36,384 nucleotides of DNA from Lachnospiraceae bacterium (GTDB lineage Bacteria > Bacillota > Clostridia > Lachnospirales > Lachnospiraceae). Below are positions 8,951 to 17,498 of the stretch, in pieces. Position 1 is the first letter of the stretch. The number at the start of each line of letters is the position of its first letter. A program made the translations under genes and the position numbers. Where the stretch lies: the NCBI GenBank assembly GCA_021203145.1, contig JAJQBS010000003.1, positions 1-36,384 on the forward strand, read 5' to 3'. The notes under the pieces were generated by a model. It saw nothing but the letters and a program-made list of their open reading frames with translations, made no database searches and was not told the DNA's origin.

Positions 8951-9937
8951 CTATGAGAGTGTCGCCGCGATCACGGCCTTGATCGTGTGCATGCGGTTCT
9001 CTGCCTCGTCAAACACGACAGATTGCGCCGACTCAAATACCTCGTCCGTCACTTCCATCTCGGTCAGACCGTATTTGTCATGCACCTGGCGGCCGATCGT
9101 GGTCTCCAGATCATGGAAGGAGGGCAGGCAGTGCATAAAGATCGCGCCTTCCTTTGCCCCGGACATGACCTTTGCATTGACCTGATACGGCAAAAGCGCC
9201 TGAATCCGCTCAGCCCAGACCTCATCTGGCTCGCCCATGGAAACCCAGACGTCCGTGTATACCACATCGGCGTCTGCCGCGCCCTGCTCTGGCGAATCCG
9301 TCAGTGTGATCGACCCTCCGCTTTCCTTCGCATACGTCTGGCACTGCTCTACAAGCTCGCTGTCCGGAAAATACTCTTTCGCTGTGCACGCGGTAAAGTG
9401 CATCCCCATCTTCGTGCAGCCGATCATCAGGGAATTTCCCATGTTGTAACGGGCGTCGCCGAAATAGGCAAGCTTTTTCCCCTTCAGATCACCCAGATGC
9501 TCCCGGATCGTAAGCAGATCCGCGAGGATCTGAGTCGGGTGATATTCGTTGGTCAGGCCGTTCCACACCGGGACACCCGCATATTTCGCAAGCTCCTCGA
9601 CGATCGCCTGTCCATAGCCGCGGTACTCAATACCGTCATACATCCTCCCAAGTACGCGGGCTGTATCGCGGATGTTCTCCTTTTTTCCGATCTGGGAGCC
9701 GGACGGATCCAGATACGTCACATGCGCGCCGAGGTCATACGAAGCCACTTCAAAGGAGCAGCGCGTGCGCGTGCTGGTCTTTTCAAAAATCAGCGCGATG
9801 TTTTTCCCGGAAAGCGGCTGGTATAAAATCCCCGCCTTTTTCTTTGCCTTCAAATCAGCCGCCAGATCCAGCAGATACCGGATCTCCTGCGGGGTGAAAT
9901 CTTTTAACGTAAGAAAATTTCTGCCTTTTAAATTCAT
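8951..9937 (-). CDS. argF: Ornithine carbamoyltransferase
   Basis: 328 aa. It makes citrulline from ornithine and carbamoyl phosphate (arginine biosynthesis, or the reverse in the deiminase pathway). Carbamoyl-phosphate loop [21 protein letters not shown], then [13 protein letters not shown] and HCLPSFHD, whose Cys contacts ornithine. ATG 9937 has GAGGA 9 nt upstream; the open frame reaches back to 10210, but that part is repeat DNA. Whether it is biosynthetic or catabolic (arcB) cannot be decided; no other arg or arc gene is nearby. No convincing promoter was found in the 160-nt gap after the SPFH gene, so read-through is possible. Confidence 0.93.
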   Translation of the reverse strand: MNLKGRNFLTLKDFTPQEIRYLLDLAADLKAKKKAGILYQPLSGKNIALIFEKTSTRTRCSFEVASYDLGAHVTYLDPSGSQIGKKENIRDTARVLGRMYDGIEYRGYGQAIVEELAKYAGVPVWNGLTNEYHPTQILADLLTIREHLGDLKGKKLAYFGDARYNMGNSLMIGCTKMGMHFTACTAKEYFPDSELVEQCQTYAKESGGSITLTDSPEQGAADADVVYTDVWVSMGEPDEVWAERIQALLPYQVNAKVMSGAKEGAIFMHCLPSFHDLETTIGRQVHDKYGLTEMEVTDEVFESAQSVVFDEAENRMHTIKAVIAATLS

Positions 9938-10000
9938 TGTCGATGTTCCTCTTTCTGTATTTGGAAATCCAGCCCCCGGTATCCTCTCTTTTACAGGACA

Positions 10001-10110
10001 AGGACAGTGTGCACAGGGCCGTTTCAGCTTTTCGCATGTGATCCCTGTGCACAGGCCATCTCCATCTTTTTCATATGATACCTGTGCACAGACCGTTTCA
10101 GCCCTTCGCG
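10001..10110. repeat. 37-38-nt degenerate tandem repeat with a CTGTGCACAG palindrome, upstream of argF
   Basis: TGTGCACA occurs at 10008-10015, 10046-10053 and 10083-10090, with related sequence between (GCTGAAACGG, ATCAYATG). Copies 2 and 3 carry the full 10-bp palindrome CTGTGCACAG. The array fills the leader of argF and runs into the end of the SPFH gene. It is unlike the AT-rich ArgR box. Confidence 0.75.
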
Positions 10111-11057
10111 ACTTCCACCGCCGCCGTAACCAGTCCTGCAACATTCTGCAGCTCCGACGGGATAATGATCTTCGTCGCCTGTCCGTCCGCGACCTTCTCC
10201 AGTGTCTCAAAGCTCTTCAACGTCAGCACGGCCTGGTCAGCCTCTGCCTCTCGGATCAGCCGGATGCCTTCTGCCTTGGCCTGGTTTACCTTCAGGATGG
10301 CTTCCGCCTCGCCCTCGGCCTCGCGGATCATCTTTTCCTTCTGTGCCTCTGCGTGGAGGATCGCGGCCTGTTTTTCAGCCTCCGCATCCAGGATCGCAGA
10401 CTGCTTGTGTCCCTCGGCCACGAGGATGGACGACTTCTTTTCGCCCTCTGCTCTCAGAATCGCCTCACGGCGTTCACGCTCTGCTTTCATCTGCTTCTCC
10501 ATCGCGTCAATGATCTGCGACGGCGGCAGAATATTCTTCAGCTCGACACGGTTTACCTTGATGCCCCAGGGATCCGTCGCCACGTCCAGTGTCGCGCGCA
10601 TCTTCGTGTTGATCACCTCGCGGGAGGTCAGCGTCTGATCCAGCTCCATATCGCCGATGATATTTCTCAATGTCGTAGCGGTCAGGTTTTCAATTGCCAT
10701 GATCGGATTTTCTACGCCATAGGCAAAGAGCTTCGGGTCTGTGATCTGGAAGAACACAACCGTATCAATCTGCATTGTGACATTATCCTTTGTGATCACG
10801 GGCTGCGGGTCAAAATCCACCACCTGCTCCTTTAAATTCACCTTCCTGGCGACGCGATCGATAAACGGAACCTTAAAATGCAGGCCGACATCCCAGGTCG
10901 CCTGATATCCTCCGAGCCGCTCCAGGACAAACGCCTGCGCCTGCGGCACGATCTTGATGCAGGACGCAAGAATCCAGAGCGCCACCAGAATCAAAATAAT
11001 CACTAAAACCGTTCCAAAACCTATGCTTACCCATCTGCTGCTTCCATTCACTGCCAT
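10098..11057 (-). CDS. SPFH/band-7 membrane protein (QmcA/stomatin type)
   Basis: 319 aa. One N-terminal transmembrane segment (about 13-35) anchors an SPFH domain (about 36-200: [28 protein letters not shown] core, [18 protein letters not shown]). A long Ala/Glu-rich coiled coil follows ([20 protein letters not shown], then EAEAQ-type repeats). SPFH proteins form membrane microdomain scaffolds or protease partners. The gene starts 3 nt after nfeD, the classic NfeD-SPFH pairing. Confidence 0.92.
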   Translation of the reverse strand: MAVNGSSRWVSIGFGTVLVIILILVALWILASCIKIVPQAQAFVLERLGGYQATWDVGLHFKVPFIDRVARKVNLKEQVVDFDPQPVITKDNVTMQIDTVVFFQITDPKLFAYGVENPIMAIENLTATTLRNIIGDMELDQTLTSREVINTKMRATLDVATDPWGIKVNRVELKNILPPSQIIDAMEKQMKAERERREAILRAEGEKKSSILVAEGHKQSAILDAEAEKQAAILHAEAQKEKMIREAEGEAEAILKVNQAKAEGIRLIREAEADQAVLTLKSFETLEKVADGQATKIIIPSELQNVAGLVTAAVEVAKG

Positions 11058-11060
11058 CCC

Positions 11061-11501
11061 TCATACCTCCTTTACAATCAGCTTCACACCGCTGATCTCT
11101 TCGATTTCTACATTTTTCTCTTTCTCAATGCTCTGTGACTGCTCAGCGGACCGTGCCGTCCAGTACTGTCCATGCACCTGCACCTGACCAGTACCGGCAA
11201 GATTGTCGATCCGTTCCGTGACGACTGCCATCTCCCCGATCAGGCTCTGCGCGTTTGTCCGTGTCCGGTCACGATTCAGCCACCGGGACGCGGCAGGTCT
11301 TGTAAATACCAGAAGCAGCACGGACACTGCGCAAAACGCAGCGATCTGAGCGATCGGATCCATCTGTAAAATAGCCAGAAGGAACGCGACCAGCGCGCCT
11401 CCGGCAAACCAGATCGTTGTAAGTCCCAGTGTGATAGCTTCGACCAGCAGCATCATTACCAATACCGCGAGCCAGATAAACGCCTGCATACCGAATGCCA
11501 T
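11061..11501 (-). CDS. NfeD family membrane protein
   Basis: 146 aa short-form NfeD. Three to four N-terminal hydrophobic segments (LAVLVMMLLVEAITLGL, GGALVAFLLAIL, AFCAVSVLLLVF) precede a C-terminal OB-fold (about 85-146: SLIGEMAVVTERIDNLAGTG, VQVHGQYWTARS). Short NfeD proteins lack the ClpP-like protease domain and partner with SPFH proteins, here the next gene. Confidence 0.9.
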   Translation of the reverse strand: MAFGMQAFIWLAVLVMMLLVEAITLGLTTIWFAGGALVAFLLAILQMDPIAQIAAFCAVSVLLLVFTRPAASRWLNRDRTRTNAQSLIGEMAVVTERIDNLAGTGQVQVHGQYWTARSAEQSQSIEKEKNVEIEEISGVKLIVKEV

Positions 11502-11522
11502 AGGGATACCTCCGTATTCATT

Positions 11523-11690
11523 TTATTCCTGTTTGCCGACATCCAGATCTTCTGTACTGATTCCGAGCATCTGAAGTTCGGCTCTGGCTATTTTCTCCTG
11601 GTAATCAATCTCTTCCTGTCCATGTTTTTTGATACGCTGGATATTGATGTACTTTTCGATTGCTATCTTTTTCATTTCCTGTTCGTTCAT
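11523..11690 (-). CDS. Small helical protein of unknown function
   Basis: 55 aa from ATG 11690 with a strong GGAGGGAAG site. Predicted mostly helical and charged (MNEQEMKKIAIEKYINIQRI...). It lies 21 nt before nfeD in the same direction, so probably the first gene of an nfeD-SPFH unit. Family not recognised. Confidence 0.6.
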   Translation of the reverse strand: MNEQEMKKIAIEKYINIQRIKKHGQEEIDYQEKIARAELQMLGISTEDLDVGKQE

Positions 11691-11725
11691 AATCTTCCCT
11701 CCATTCCGGCAGCCTGGCGAAATCT

Positions 11726-11754
11726 GTTTCCTGTGTCCCGGCCGCACAGGAAAC
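11726..11754 (-). other. Perfect 10-bp leader hairpin upstream of the 55-aa gene
   Basis: Arms GTTTCCTGTG and CACAGGAAAC pair perfectly around a GC-rich 9-nt loop. No T run follows, so it is not a classical terminator; its place before the Shine-Dalgarno site suggests a leader structure. The rest of 11691-11873 holds another imperfect hairpin near the end of the ABC gene. Confidence 0.5.
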
Positions 11755-11873
11755 CCAGGTTAAACAGTTACCTTTGTCAGATGCCATCCGTGAATTTCTC
11801 TGCACTTCGCATCTGCCATCCTCATGGTAATAGATTTTGCCGGAAATTTCAAGGAGAAACGCTCCAAAATTCC

Positions 11874-13643
11874 TTAAGATTCTCTTACCTGCCCCGGCAT
11901 GACAAACTGGCTGTTGTAAAGCTCCGAATAAAAGCCGGCTTTCGCGAGCAGCTCCCGGTGCGTGCCCTGTTCGATGATATGGCCGTCTTTCATCACGAGA
12001 ATCACGTCGGCGTTCTGAATGGTGGAGAGCCGGTGCGCCACGATGAAGCTCGTGCGGCCCTGCATCATGGTCTGGAATGCTTTCTGGATGCGGATTTCCG
12101 TGCGTGTGTCGATGGACGAGGTCGCCTCGTCGAGGATCAGCATCGGGGGAAGGGTGAGCATTACGCGGGCGATGCACAGCAGCTGCTTCTGCCCCTGCGA
12201 AAGGTTGCCGCCGTTTTCGCCGATCACGGTGTCGTAGCCCTGCGGCAGACGCCGGATGAAGCTGTGCGCATGGGAGTCCTTCGCGGCCTGGATGATCTCC
12301 TCTTCTGTCGCGTCCGGGCGCCCCATGGCGATATTTTCCCGGATCGTTCCCGCCCGCAGCCAGGTGTCCTGCAGCACCATCCCATAGGCGCTGCGCAGGT
12401 CGCTGCGCTTCAGGCTGCGGATATCCTCGTCCTCGATGGAAATGCCTCCGCCGTCCACATCGTAAAAACGCATCAGCAGATTGATCATCGTCGTCTTGCC
12501 GCAGCCGGTCGGCCCGACAATCGCGACACGCTGTCCCGGGCGCACGGCCAGGTTGAAATCCTCGATCAGCGGCCGATCCTTTGTATAGGAAAAGCTCACG
12601 TGATCCAGGGTGACCGCGCCGGGGGCGGATGGGAGCTCCTTCGCCGGTTCGGCGTCAGGCTCTTCCGCCTTTGCGTCAATAAGTTCAAAAATCCGGCCCG
12701 CGCAGGCGATCGCGTTCTGCAGCTCGGTCACCACGCCCGAAATCTCATTGAATGGCTTCGTATACTGGTTCGCGTAAGACAAAAACGCGGAAAGCTGCCC
12801 GACCGTCATCAGGCCCCCCACAACGGAAAATGCGCCCGTCAGGCCGACTCCGGTGTAGACCAGGCTGTTGACGAATCGTGTGCACGGGTTTGTGAGCGAG
12901 GAGAAAAAGATCGCGCGCAGCGAATACTGTGACAGCCTTGCGTTCACCTCGTTAAACTGCTCCTGCACACGCGCCTCCTGCCCATACGCCTGCACGACCT
13001 TCTGGTTCCCGATCATCTCATCGATCAGCGCGGTCTGCTCGCCGCGCGTCTCGGACTGTTTCCGGAACATCGTATACGTTCTCTTTGCGATAAAATTTGC
13101 CACTAGCAAGGATACCGGCGTCAGCACGACCACGACCAGTGTAATGCGTATATTTACCGAGAGCATGAAAAACAGGGTTCCCACTATCGTGACAACACCC
13201 GTAAACAGCTGCGTAAAGCCCATCAGAAGGCCGTCCGAAAACTGGTCGACGTCCGCGATCACCCGGCTGACCGTCTCTCCGGACGAATGCGTGTCCAGAT
13301 ATTCCAACGGCAGAATCTCAATTTTTCGAAACGCCTGCTCCCGAAGCTCACTTGAAACGCGGTATACAATCCGGTTATTAAAAATATTCATTATCCACTG
13401 CGCAAGCGCCGTGATGACGATCGCAATGGCCATCTTGCGCATAATCACGAAAATCGCGGCAAAGTCTACCTCACCGGGGCCAATGATCTGGTCTACGACC
13501 TGGCCGGTCAGCACCGGCAGGTACAGCGTCAGCACGACAGAAAGCACCGCCATGGCAAGAGAAAGCAGCACGAGGAGGATATGCGGGCGGATGCTCAGCA
13601 CGACACGCTTTAGTATTTCTGCCTGTCCACTTTTCTTTTTCAT
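11874..13643 (-). CDS. ABC exporter subunit, fused permease-ATPase (canonical ATP site)
   Basis: 589 aa. Six membrane helices (about 15-320) carry the ABC exporter fold. The ATPase domain (about 345-585) has Walker A VGPTGCGKTT, signature LSQGQKQ, Walker B LILDEATSSID with the catalytic Glu, and the switch His in VAHRLS. It overlaps the preceding ABC gene by 4 nt (ATGA), implying translational coupling and a heterodimer. Resembles YheI/BmrD- or LmrC-type drug exporters; substrate unknown. Confidence 0.93.
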   Translation of the reverse strand: MKKKSGQAEILKRVVLSIRPHILLVLLSLAMAVLSVVLTLYLPVLTGQVVDQIIGPGEVDFAAIFVIMRKMAIAIVITALAQWIMNIFNNRIVYRVSSELREQAFRKIEILPLEYLDTHSSGETVSRVIADVDQFSDGLLMGFTQLFTGVVTIVGTLFFMLSVNIRITLVVVVLTPVSLLVANFIAKRTYTMFRKQSETRGEQTALIDEMIGNQKVVQAYGQEARVQEQFNEVNARLSQYSLRAIFFSSLTNPCTRFVNSLVYTGVGLTGAFSVVGGLMTVGQLSAFLSYANQYTKPFNEISGVVTELQNAIACAGRIFELIDAKAEEPDAEPAKELPSAPGAVTLDHVSFSYTKDRPLIEDFNLAVRPGQRVAIVGPTGCGKTTMINLLMRFYDVDGGGISIEDEDIRSLKRSDLRSAYGMVLQDTWLRAGTIRENIAMGRPDATEEEIIQAAKDSHAHSFIRRLPQGYDTVIGENGGNLSQGQKQLLCIARVMLTLPPMLILDEATSSIDTRTEIRIQKAFQTMMQGRTSFIVAHRLSTIQNADVILVMKDGHIIEQGTHRELLAKAGFYSELYNSQFVMPGQVRES

Positions 13644-16042
13644 GAGAGCACCTCCTTCCTCCCGGAATCTGCGGTTCCCACCCCGCCAGAAATTTTCGCG
13701 CCCGACGCAGCTCCATCCTCTGATACATGATTTTTCGGGGCGTTTCCCTCATCTGATAAATCACTTTTCGGGGCGTTTCCTTTGTCTGATAAATCACTTT
13801 TCAGGGCATTTCCTTTGTCTGATAAATCACTTCTCGGGGTGTTTCCTTTGTCTGACTCCGATTTCGGGAACTGCGAGTAATGCGTTTCCTGATATACTTC
13901 ACAGGTCGCCAGCAGCTCCTCGTGCGTCCCGATGCCCGCCACACGGCCGTCCTCCAGGACGATGATCTTGTCCGCGTGCGCGATGGAAGACGTACGCTGT
14001 GAGACGATAAAGACCGTCATAGGACGCGGATTACCTCCCGGGGAGTCCTGCAAATTACCGTCGTACATGCGCGAACTGCTCTCAGAGACCTTTTGCAGAT
14101 CTGACATTCCTGCACCGACATTTCCCTTTTTATTTAGCATGCGGATCGCCCCGCGCAGCCGCGCGTCTGTCGCAAAATCCAGTGCTGAGGCGCTGTCGTC
14201 CAGAATCATGATCTCCGGGTGGCGTACCAGCGCCCGGGCAATCGTCAGGCGCTGCTTCTGCCCGCCGGAGAAATTCCGCCCCTCCTGCTCCACCGGCGCG
14301 TCCAGCCCCTTTATGAGTGCGGCGAAATCCTTCGCAGCATCCCGGCTCTTTGTGTGCGCGGCTGTCTGCTTCCTGTCATCCTGACTCACGGTATGCACGG
14401 CATCCTGCTTTCTGTCATCCTGACTCATACTATGCACGACATCCGCCATTCCATCCTTCTGGCTCTTCGTATGCTCAGCTGTCCCCGCCTGTCCCTTTGA
14501 TAGTACGACATCCTCCGCCTGAGCGGCGCGCACTGCCTCGATCAGCTCCTCGTCCGTCGCGCCTTCATTGCCCCAGAGCAGGTTGCTTCGAATCGTTCCT
14601 TTAAAAAGCACCGGCTTCTGCATCACAATGCCGACCTTTTTCCGCAGCTCGTCCAGAGGGTATTCGCGCACATCCCTGCCATCGACCTTCACACTGCCGG
14701 AGCGCACATCATAAAAGCGCGGGATCAGGCTGACCAGGGATGTTTTTCCGGATCCGGTGCCGCCGATAATGCCGATTGTCTCGCCGCGGTCTGCCGTAAA
14801 GGTCAGATCGCTCAGGGCGTCATCTCCCGCTCCGCGATATCGGAACATGACATGGTCAAATACGACGGCAACCTGCTTTTCATCCATTTCTGTCCGGGTT
14901 CTGGCTCGCTTGTTTGTCGCGCCAGAGGCCCCCGCATTGACTGATGCTTCCGTCCCACCTGATAGTTCCTCACTACCCAGGGCTTCCGCACTGCCTGAGG
15001 TTTCCGCACCACACGAAGCTTCCACACTTCCTGATGTCTCCGCACCATCCAAGGCTTCTGCACCGCCTGAGGCTTCCGCACCACCTGAAGCTCCCATCCC
15101 GGCCGGCACCTCCAGCACGCTCTGAACCCGGTTGCCGCTGGCGATCGCTTTTGTCACGGTAATGATCAGGTTTGCCAGTTTCACCAGCTCGACCAGGATC
15201 TGCGACATATAGTTGACCAGCGCGACCACGCTGCCCTGTGTAAGAACCCCCGCGTCCACACGCGAGGCACCGACATACAGCAGCACAACCAGTCCGAAAT
15301 TAATGACCACGTAGGTCATTGGATTCATCAGCGCCGAGATGCGTCCTGAGAGCAGCTGAACCTTTACCAGCATCTCCTTTTTCGCGTCAAAATCCTGTAT
15401 CTCCTCTGGTTCCCGGCAAAAAGCGCGGATCACGCGAACGCCGAGCAGATTCTCCCTTGTCAGGCGCACGACCGCGTCCAGACGTTCCTGCACACGCCGG
15501 TACATCGGGATGCTGATCAGCATAATGCCGAACACGATCACACACAGAATCGGTATTACAACCACAAAAACAAGCGCCGCCTTCACATCGATCGTGAACG
15601 CCATGATCATCGCGCCAAACACGATGAACGGCGAACGCATGAAGAGCCGCAGGAACAGATTCACACCCGACTGTACCTGGTTGATGTCGCTCGTCATCCG
15701 CGTGATCAGCGTGGACGTCCCGATGTCGTCCTGTTCCGTAAAAGAAAGCGCCTGCACATGCGAAAACAGCACCTCGCGCAGCTTCGCTGAAAATCCGACC
15801 GCCGCCTTCGCTGAAAAATACTGCGCCGTGACGGAACAGGCGAGGCCGATCACGCCGAGCGCGACCATCAGAAGGCACATGCGCAGAATACAGGCCGTGT
15901 CCTGGTTTTTGATGCCCACATCAATGATGCGCGCCATCACCAACGGCACCAGCAGCTCAAAGGAAGCCTCCAGAAGCTTAAACAGGGGAGCACAGATGGA
16001 TTCCTTCCGGTACGCCTTCATATATTTTAACAGTTTCCACAT
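13640..16042 (-). CDS. ABC exporter subunit with three tandem-repeat insertions and a degenerate ATP site
   Basis: 800 aa, about 200 longer than usual. N-terminal membrane domain (about 1-300), then an ATPase with Walker A GGTGSGKTS, signature FSGGQKQ and Walker B MILDDSASALD. An Asp replaces the catalytic Glu and VSQR replaces the switch His, the mark of the degenerate half of a heterodimeric exporter. Extra length: hexapeptide repeats in the linker (about 315-375), 13-residue repeats before the signature (about 525-570), a non-repetitive insertion after the D-loop, and 11-residue repeats (SDLSDKGNAPK) at the C terminus. GGGAGG lies 9 nt before ATG 16042. Confidence 0.9.
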   Translation of the reverse strand: MWKLLKYMKAYRKESICAPLFKLLEASFELLVPLVMARIIDVGIKNQDTACILRMCLLMVALGVIGLACSVTAQYFSAKAAVGFSAKLREVLFSHVQALSFTEQDDIGTSTLITRMTSDINQVQSGVNLFLRLFMRSPFIVFGAMIMAFTIDVKAALVFVVVIPILCVIVFGIMLISIPMYRRVQERLDAVVRLTRENLLGVRVIRAFCREPEEIQDFDAKKEMLVKVQLLSGRISALMNPMTYVVINFGLVVLLYVGASRVDAGVLTQGSVVALVNYMSQILVELVKLANLIITVTKAIASGNRVQSVLEVPAGMGASGGAEASGGAEALDGAETSGSVEASCGAETSGSAEALGSEELSGGTEASVNAGASGATNKRARTRTEMDEKQVAVVFDHVMFRYRGAGDDALSDLTFTADRGETIGIIGGTGSGKTSLVSLIPRFYDVRSGSVKVDGRDVREYPLDELRKKVGIVMQKPVLFKGTIRSNLLWGNEGATDEELIEAVRAAQAEDVVLSKGQAGTAEHTKSQKDGMADVVHSMSQDDRKQDAVHTVSQDDRKQTAAHTKSRDAAKDFAALIKGLDAPVEQEGRNFSGGQKQRLTIARALVRHPEIMILDDSASALDFATDARLRGAIRMLNKKGNVGAGMSDLQKVSESSSRMYDGNLQDSPGGNPRPMTVFIVSQRTSSIAHADKIIVLEDGRVAGIGTHEELLATCEVYQETHYSQFPKSESDKGNTPRSDLSDKGNALKSDLSDKGNAPKSDLSDEGNAPKNHVSEDGAASGAKISGGVGTADSGRKEVLS
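13722..13862 (-). repeat. 33-nt minisatellite, C terminus of the 800-aa ABC protein
   Basis: About four 33-nt units encode SDLSDKGNAPK-like undecapeptides. In frame, with high identity between units. Confidence 0.85.
14336..14478 (-). repeat. 39-nt minisatellite inside the ABC ATPase domain
   Basis: Four imperfect 39-nt units encode HTKSQKDGMADVV, HSMSQDDRKQDAV, HTVSQDDRKQTAA and HTKSRDAAKDFAA. They sit in the helical subdomain, ahead of the signature motif. Confidence 0.8.
14925..15093 (-). repeat. 18-nt minisatellite in the ABC membrane-ATPase linker
   Basis: About nine imperfect 18-nt units encode hexapeptides such as ASGGAE, ALDGAE, TSGSVE and ASCGAE. Confidence 0.85.
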
Positions 16043-16074
16043 TTCACAAATCCTCCCGGAATGTCACCACCATA

Positions 16075-16080
16075 ATTATA
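16075..16080 (-). promoter_or_regulatory. Possible -10 box for the ABC exporter pair
   Basis: TATAAT on the minus strand, 32 nt upstream of the start codon. No good -35 at 16-18 nt, so this is weak. Confidence 0.35.
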
Positions 16081-16135
16081 GCGTGTCCGCTTCTGTCCAC
16101 CATCACATTCACAGTCATACTCATAGCTCGTCCGT

Positions 16136-16211
16136 AATCGGATAGGGGAACGTCATTCTCCCCTATCCGCCTGCGCGAGCCGGCAAAATTCCTTACCCGG
16201 CTCTGTGCATC
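16136..16211 (-). repeat. GGATAGGGGA hairpin element, copy A
   Basis: Read on the minus strand: GATGCACA, a hairpin with arms GAGCCGG/CCGGCTC around GTAAGGAAT, a linker GCGCAGGC, then a hairpin with perfect 10-bp arms GGATAGGGGA/TCCCCTATCC and tail GATTA. Copy B at 29821-29914 has the same order with near-identical sequence. No T run. Confidence 0.75.
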
Positions 16212-16321
16212 AAAACGCCCCGGCAACGTTCATAACACATCTGTGTCCTTTCTGCCGCAAACACGATCATAGCCCTTCCGTATCAAAACATACCGGCAGC
16301 GTTTATGACGCATCCGCGTCA
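16209..16321. repeat. Duplicated 3' end of the YbaK-like gene
   Basis: A 38-nt segment at 16209-16247 (ATCAAAAC..CCGGCA.CGTT.AT.AC.CATC) recurs at 16283-16321, where it covers the last codons of the gene. The copies share about four in five bases, 74 nt apart. The gene-free stretch 16043-16302 otherwise holds hairpin element A. Confidence 0.65.
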
Positions 16322-16872
16322 ACAGTCTGCCACCCCTTGCACAAATCCACCCACTCACAGCTGCCGGAGAACCGCTCCAGCTCCTCCATCGTCACCTCAA
16401 TCGCACTGTTCGCGCTTCCCGCAGCGGGAAAAACAGTCTCAAACCGTTTCAGGGAAACATCCAGACAGATCTGCGTCCCTTCTTTTACTCCAAACGGGCA
16501 GACGCCTCCGATCGCGTGTCCGATCAGCTCCGTCACCTGCTCACCCTTTAACATTTTTGCCTTCGTGTGAAAATAATGCTTATATTTGCTGTTATCCACC
16601 TTCGCGTCGCCGGCCGCGACGATCAGGACTGCGTGAAACCCTGCGCCTTCTGCAGCAGGCTGCCCGGACTGTTCTTTTAACCTGTCCTTAGTCTGCCCTT
16701 TTGTCTCATCCGTATCCGGCACCAGAAACGACAATGTCTTCGCAATCCGCGCGGGCTCACAGCCTACCGCTTCCGCCGCCAGCTCTACTGTAGCGCTCGA
16801 TACCGGAAACTCCAGAATCCGATCCTGCGCGTCCCATTTCTTCAAATGCTCTCTCACAATCTCTATCGACAT
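16303..16872 (-). CDS. YbaK/EbsC family aminoacyl-tRNA deacylase
   Basis: 189 aa from ATG 16872 (GGAGG upstream). YbaK/ProX-like proteins hydrolyse mischarged tRNA (Cys- or Ala-tRNA-Pro). Family features: IVREHLKKWDAQDRI, ELAAEAVGCEPARIAKTLSFLV, VDNSKYKHYF and the glycine-rich GHAIGGVCPFGV. A polar insertion of about 25 residues (DETKGQTKDRLKEQSGQ) lies between two core strands. Divergent from the GntR gene across a 236-nt gap. Confidence 0.88.
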   Translation of the reverse strand: MSIEIVREHLKKWDAQDRILEFPVSSATVELAAEAVGCEPARIAKTLSFLVPDTDETKGQTKDRLKEQSGQPAAEGAGFHAVLIVAAGDAKVDNSKYKHYFHTKAKMLKGEQVTELIGHAIGGVCPFGVKEGTQICLDVSLKRFETVFPAAGSANSAIEVTMEELERFSGSCEWVDLCKGWQTVDADAS

Positions 16873-17030
16873 AACCTGATATTCCTCCAACATCACCAAA
16901 TTATCCAAAGCAACCCATATGTTACCATTTCAGAAAATCCCTGTCAATGTTACTTTTAGAAGAATCATTGATATCCAGAGTATCTGCGCCATGCGTTCCC
17001 CGCTTTTTTCTTATCTTTTCCTTAAGCCTG

Positions 17031-17059
17031 TTGACACTGGTACGCGGTCATGCTATTGT
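17031..17059 (+). promoter_or_regulatory. sA promoter of the gntR-ABC operon
   Basis: TTGACA (17031-17036), 17-nt spacer, TATTGT (17054-17059). Start expected near 17066, about 40 nt before the ATG. Confidence 0.75.
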
Positions 17060-17077
17060 CCGTGTGTATTAGTAATG

Positions 17078-17089
17078 TTAGTACACTAA
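17078..17089 (+). promoter_or_regulatory. Likely operator for the YtrA-type regulator
   Basis: Inverted repeat TTAGT-AC-ACTAA just downstream of the predicted transcription start, with another TTAGTAA 9 nt upstream. The place suits autorepression by the GntR protein that follows. Confidence 0.5.
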
Positions 17090-17108
17090 ATGGAAGGAAT
17101 GGGAAGCG

Positions 17109-17498
17109 ATGATTGGTATTGATTTACAGAATCGCCGCCCGATCTATGAACAGGTCGTGGAGGGGTTTGAAAATCTGATCGTGAACGGCGTTCTGGAGCC
17201 GGACAGTCAGATGCCATCGGTGCGCTCCCTCGCGATGGAGCTCTCCATCAATCCAAATACGATACAGAAGGCCTACAGCATGCTGGAGCAGGAAGGCTAC
17301 ATTTATCCGGTCAGGGGTCGGGGGAATTTTGTGTCAGGAAACGGTGCTTTGATGAAACAGAAAAAGCAGGAGAGCTTGTTCCGGTCCTTAAACGAATTGG
17401 TGGTGAAAGGGAAGGAGCTGGATGTCGCGTGTGAGGATTTTCTGGCAAAGGCCAGAGAATTCTATGAAACGGGGGTGTCAAAGTATGATTCAGATTGA
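17109..17498 (+). CDS. GntR family regulator, YtrA subfamily
   Basis: 129 aa. The winged helix at residues 8-75 (RRPIYEQVVEGFENLIVNG, MPSVRSLAMELSINPNTIQKAY, LEQEGYIYPVRGRGNFV) is followed only by a short helical dimerisation tail, as in YtrA-type repressors of ABC transporters. Good Shine-Dalgarno (GGAAGGAATGGGAAGCG). Its end overlaps the next gene by 14 nt. Confidence 0.93.
   Translation: MIGIDLQNRRPIYEQVVEGFENLIVNGVLEPDSQMPSVRSLAMELSINPNTIQKAYSMLEQEGYIYPVRGRGNFVSGNGALMKQKKQESLFRSLNELVVKGKELDVACEDFLAKAREFYETGVSKYDSD

Noticed and set aside
10001..10100. ArgR operator before argF
   Set aside because: The palindrome CTGTGCACAG lacks the AT-rich TNTGAATWWWWATTCANW pattern.
11622..12932. 436-aa open frame on the plus strand
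   Set aside because: Antisense shadow of the well-supported ABC exporter gene; no family motif and no ribosome site.
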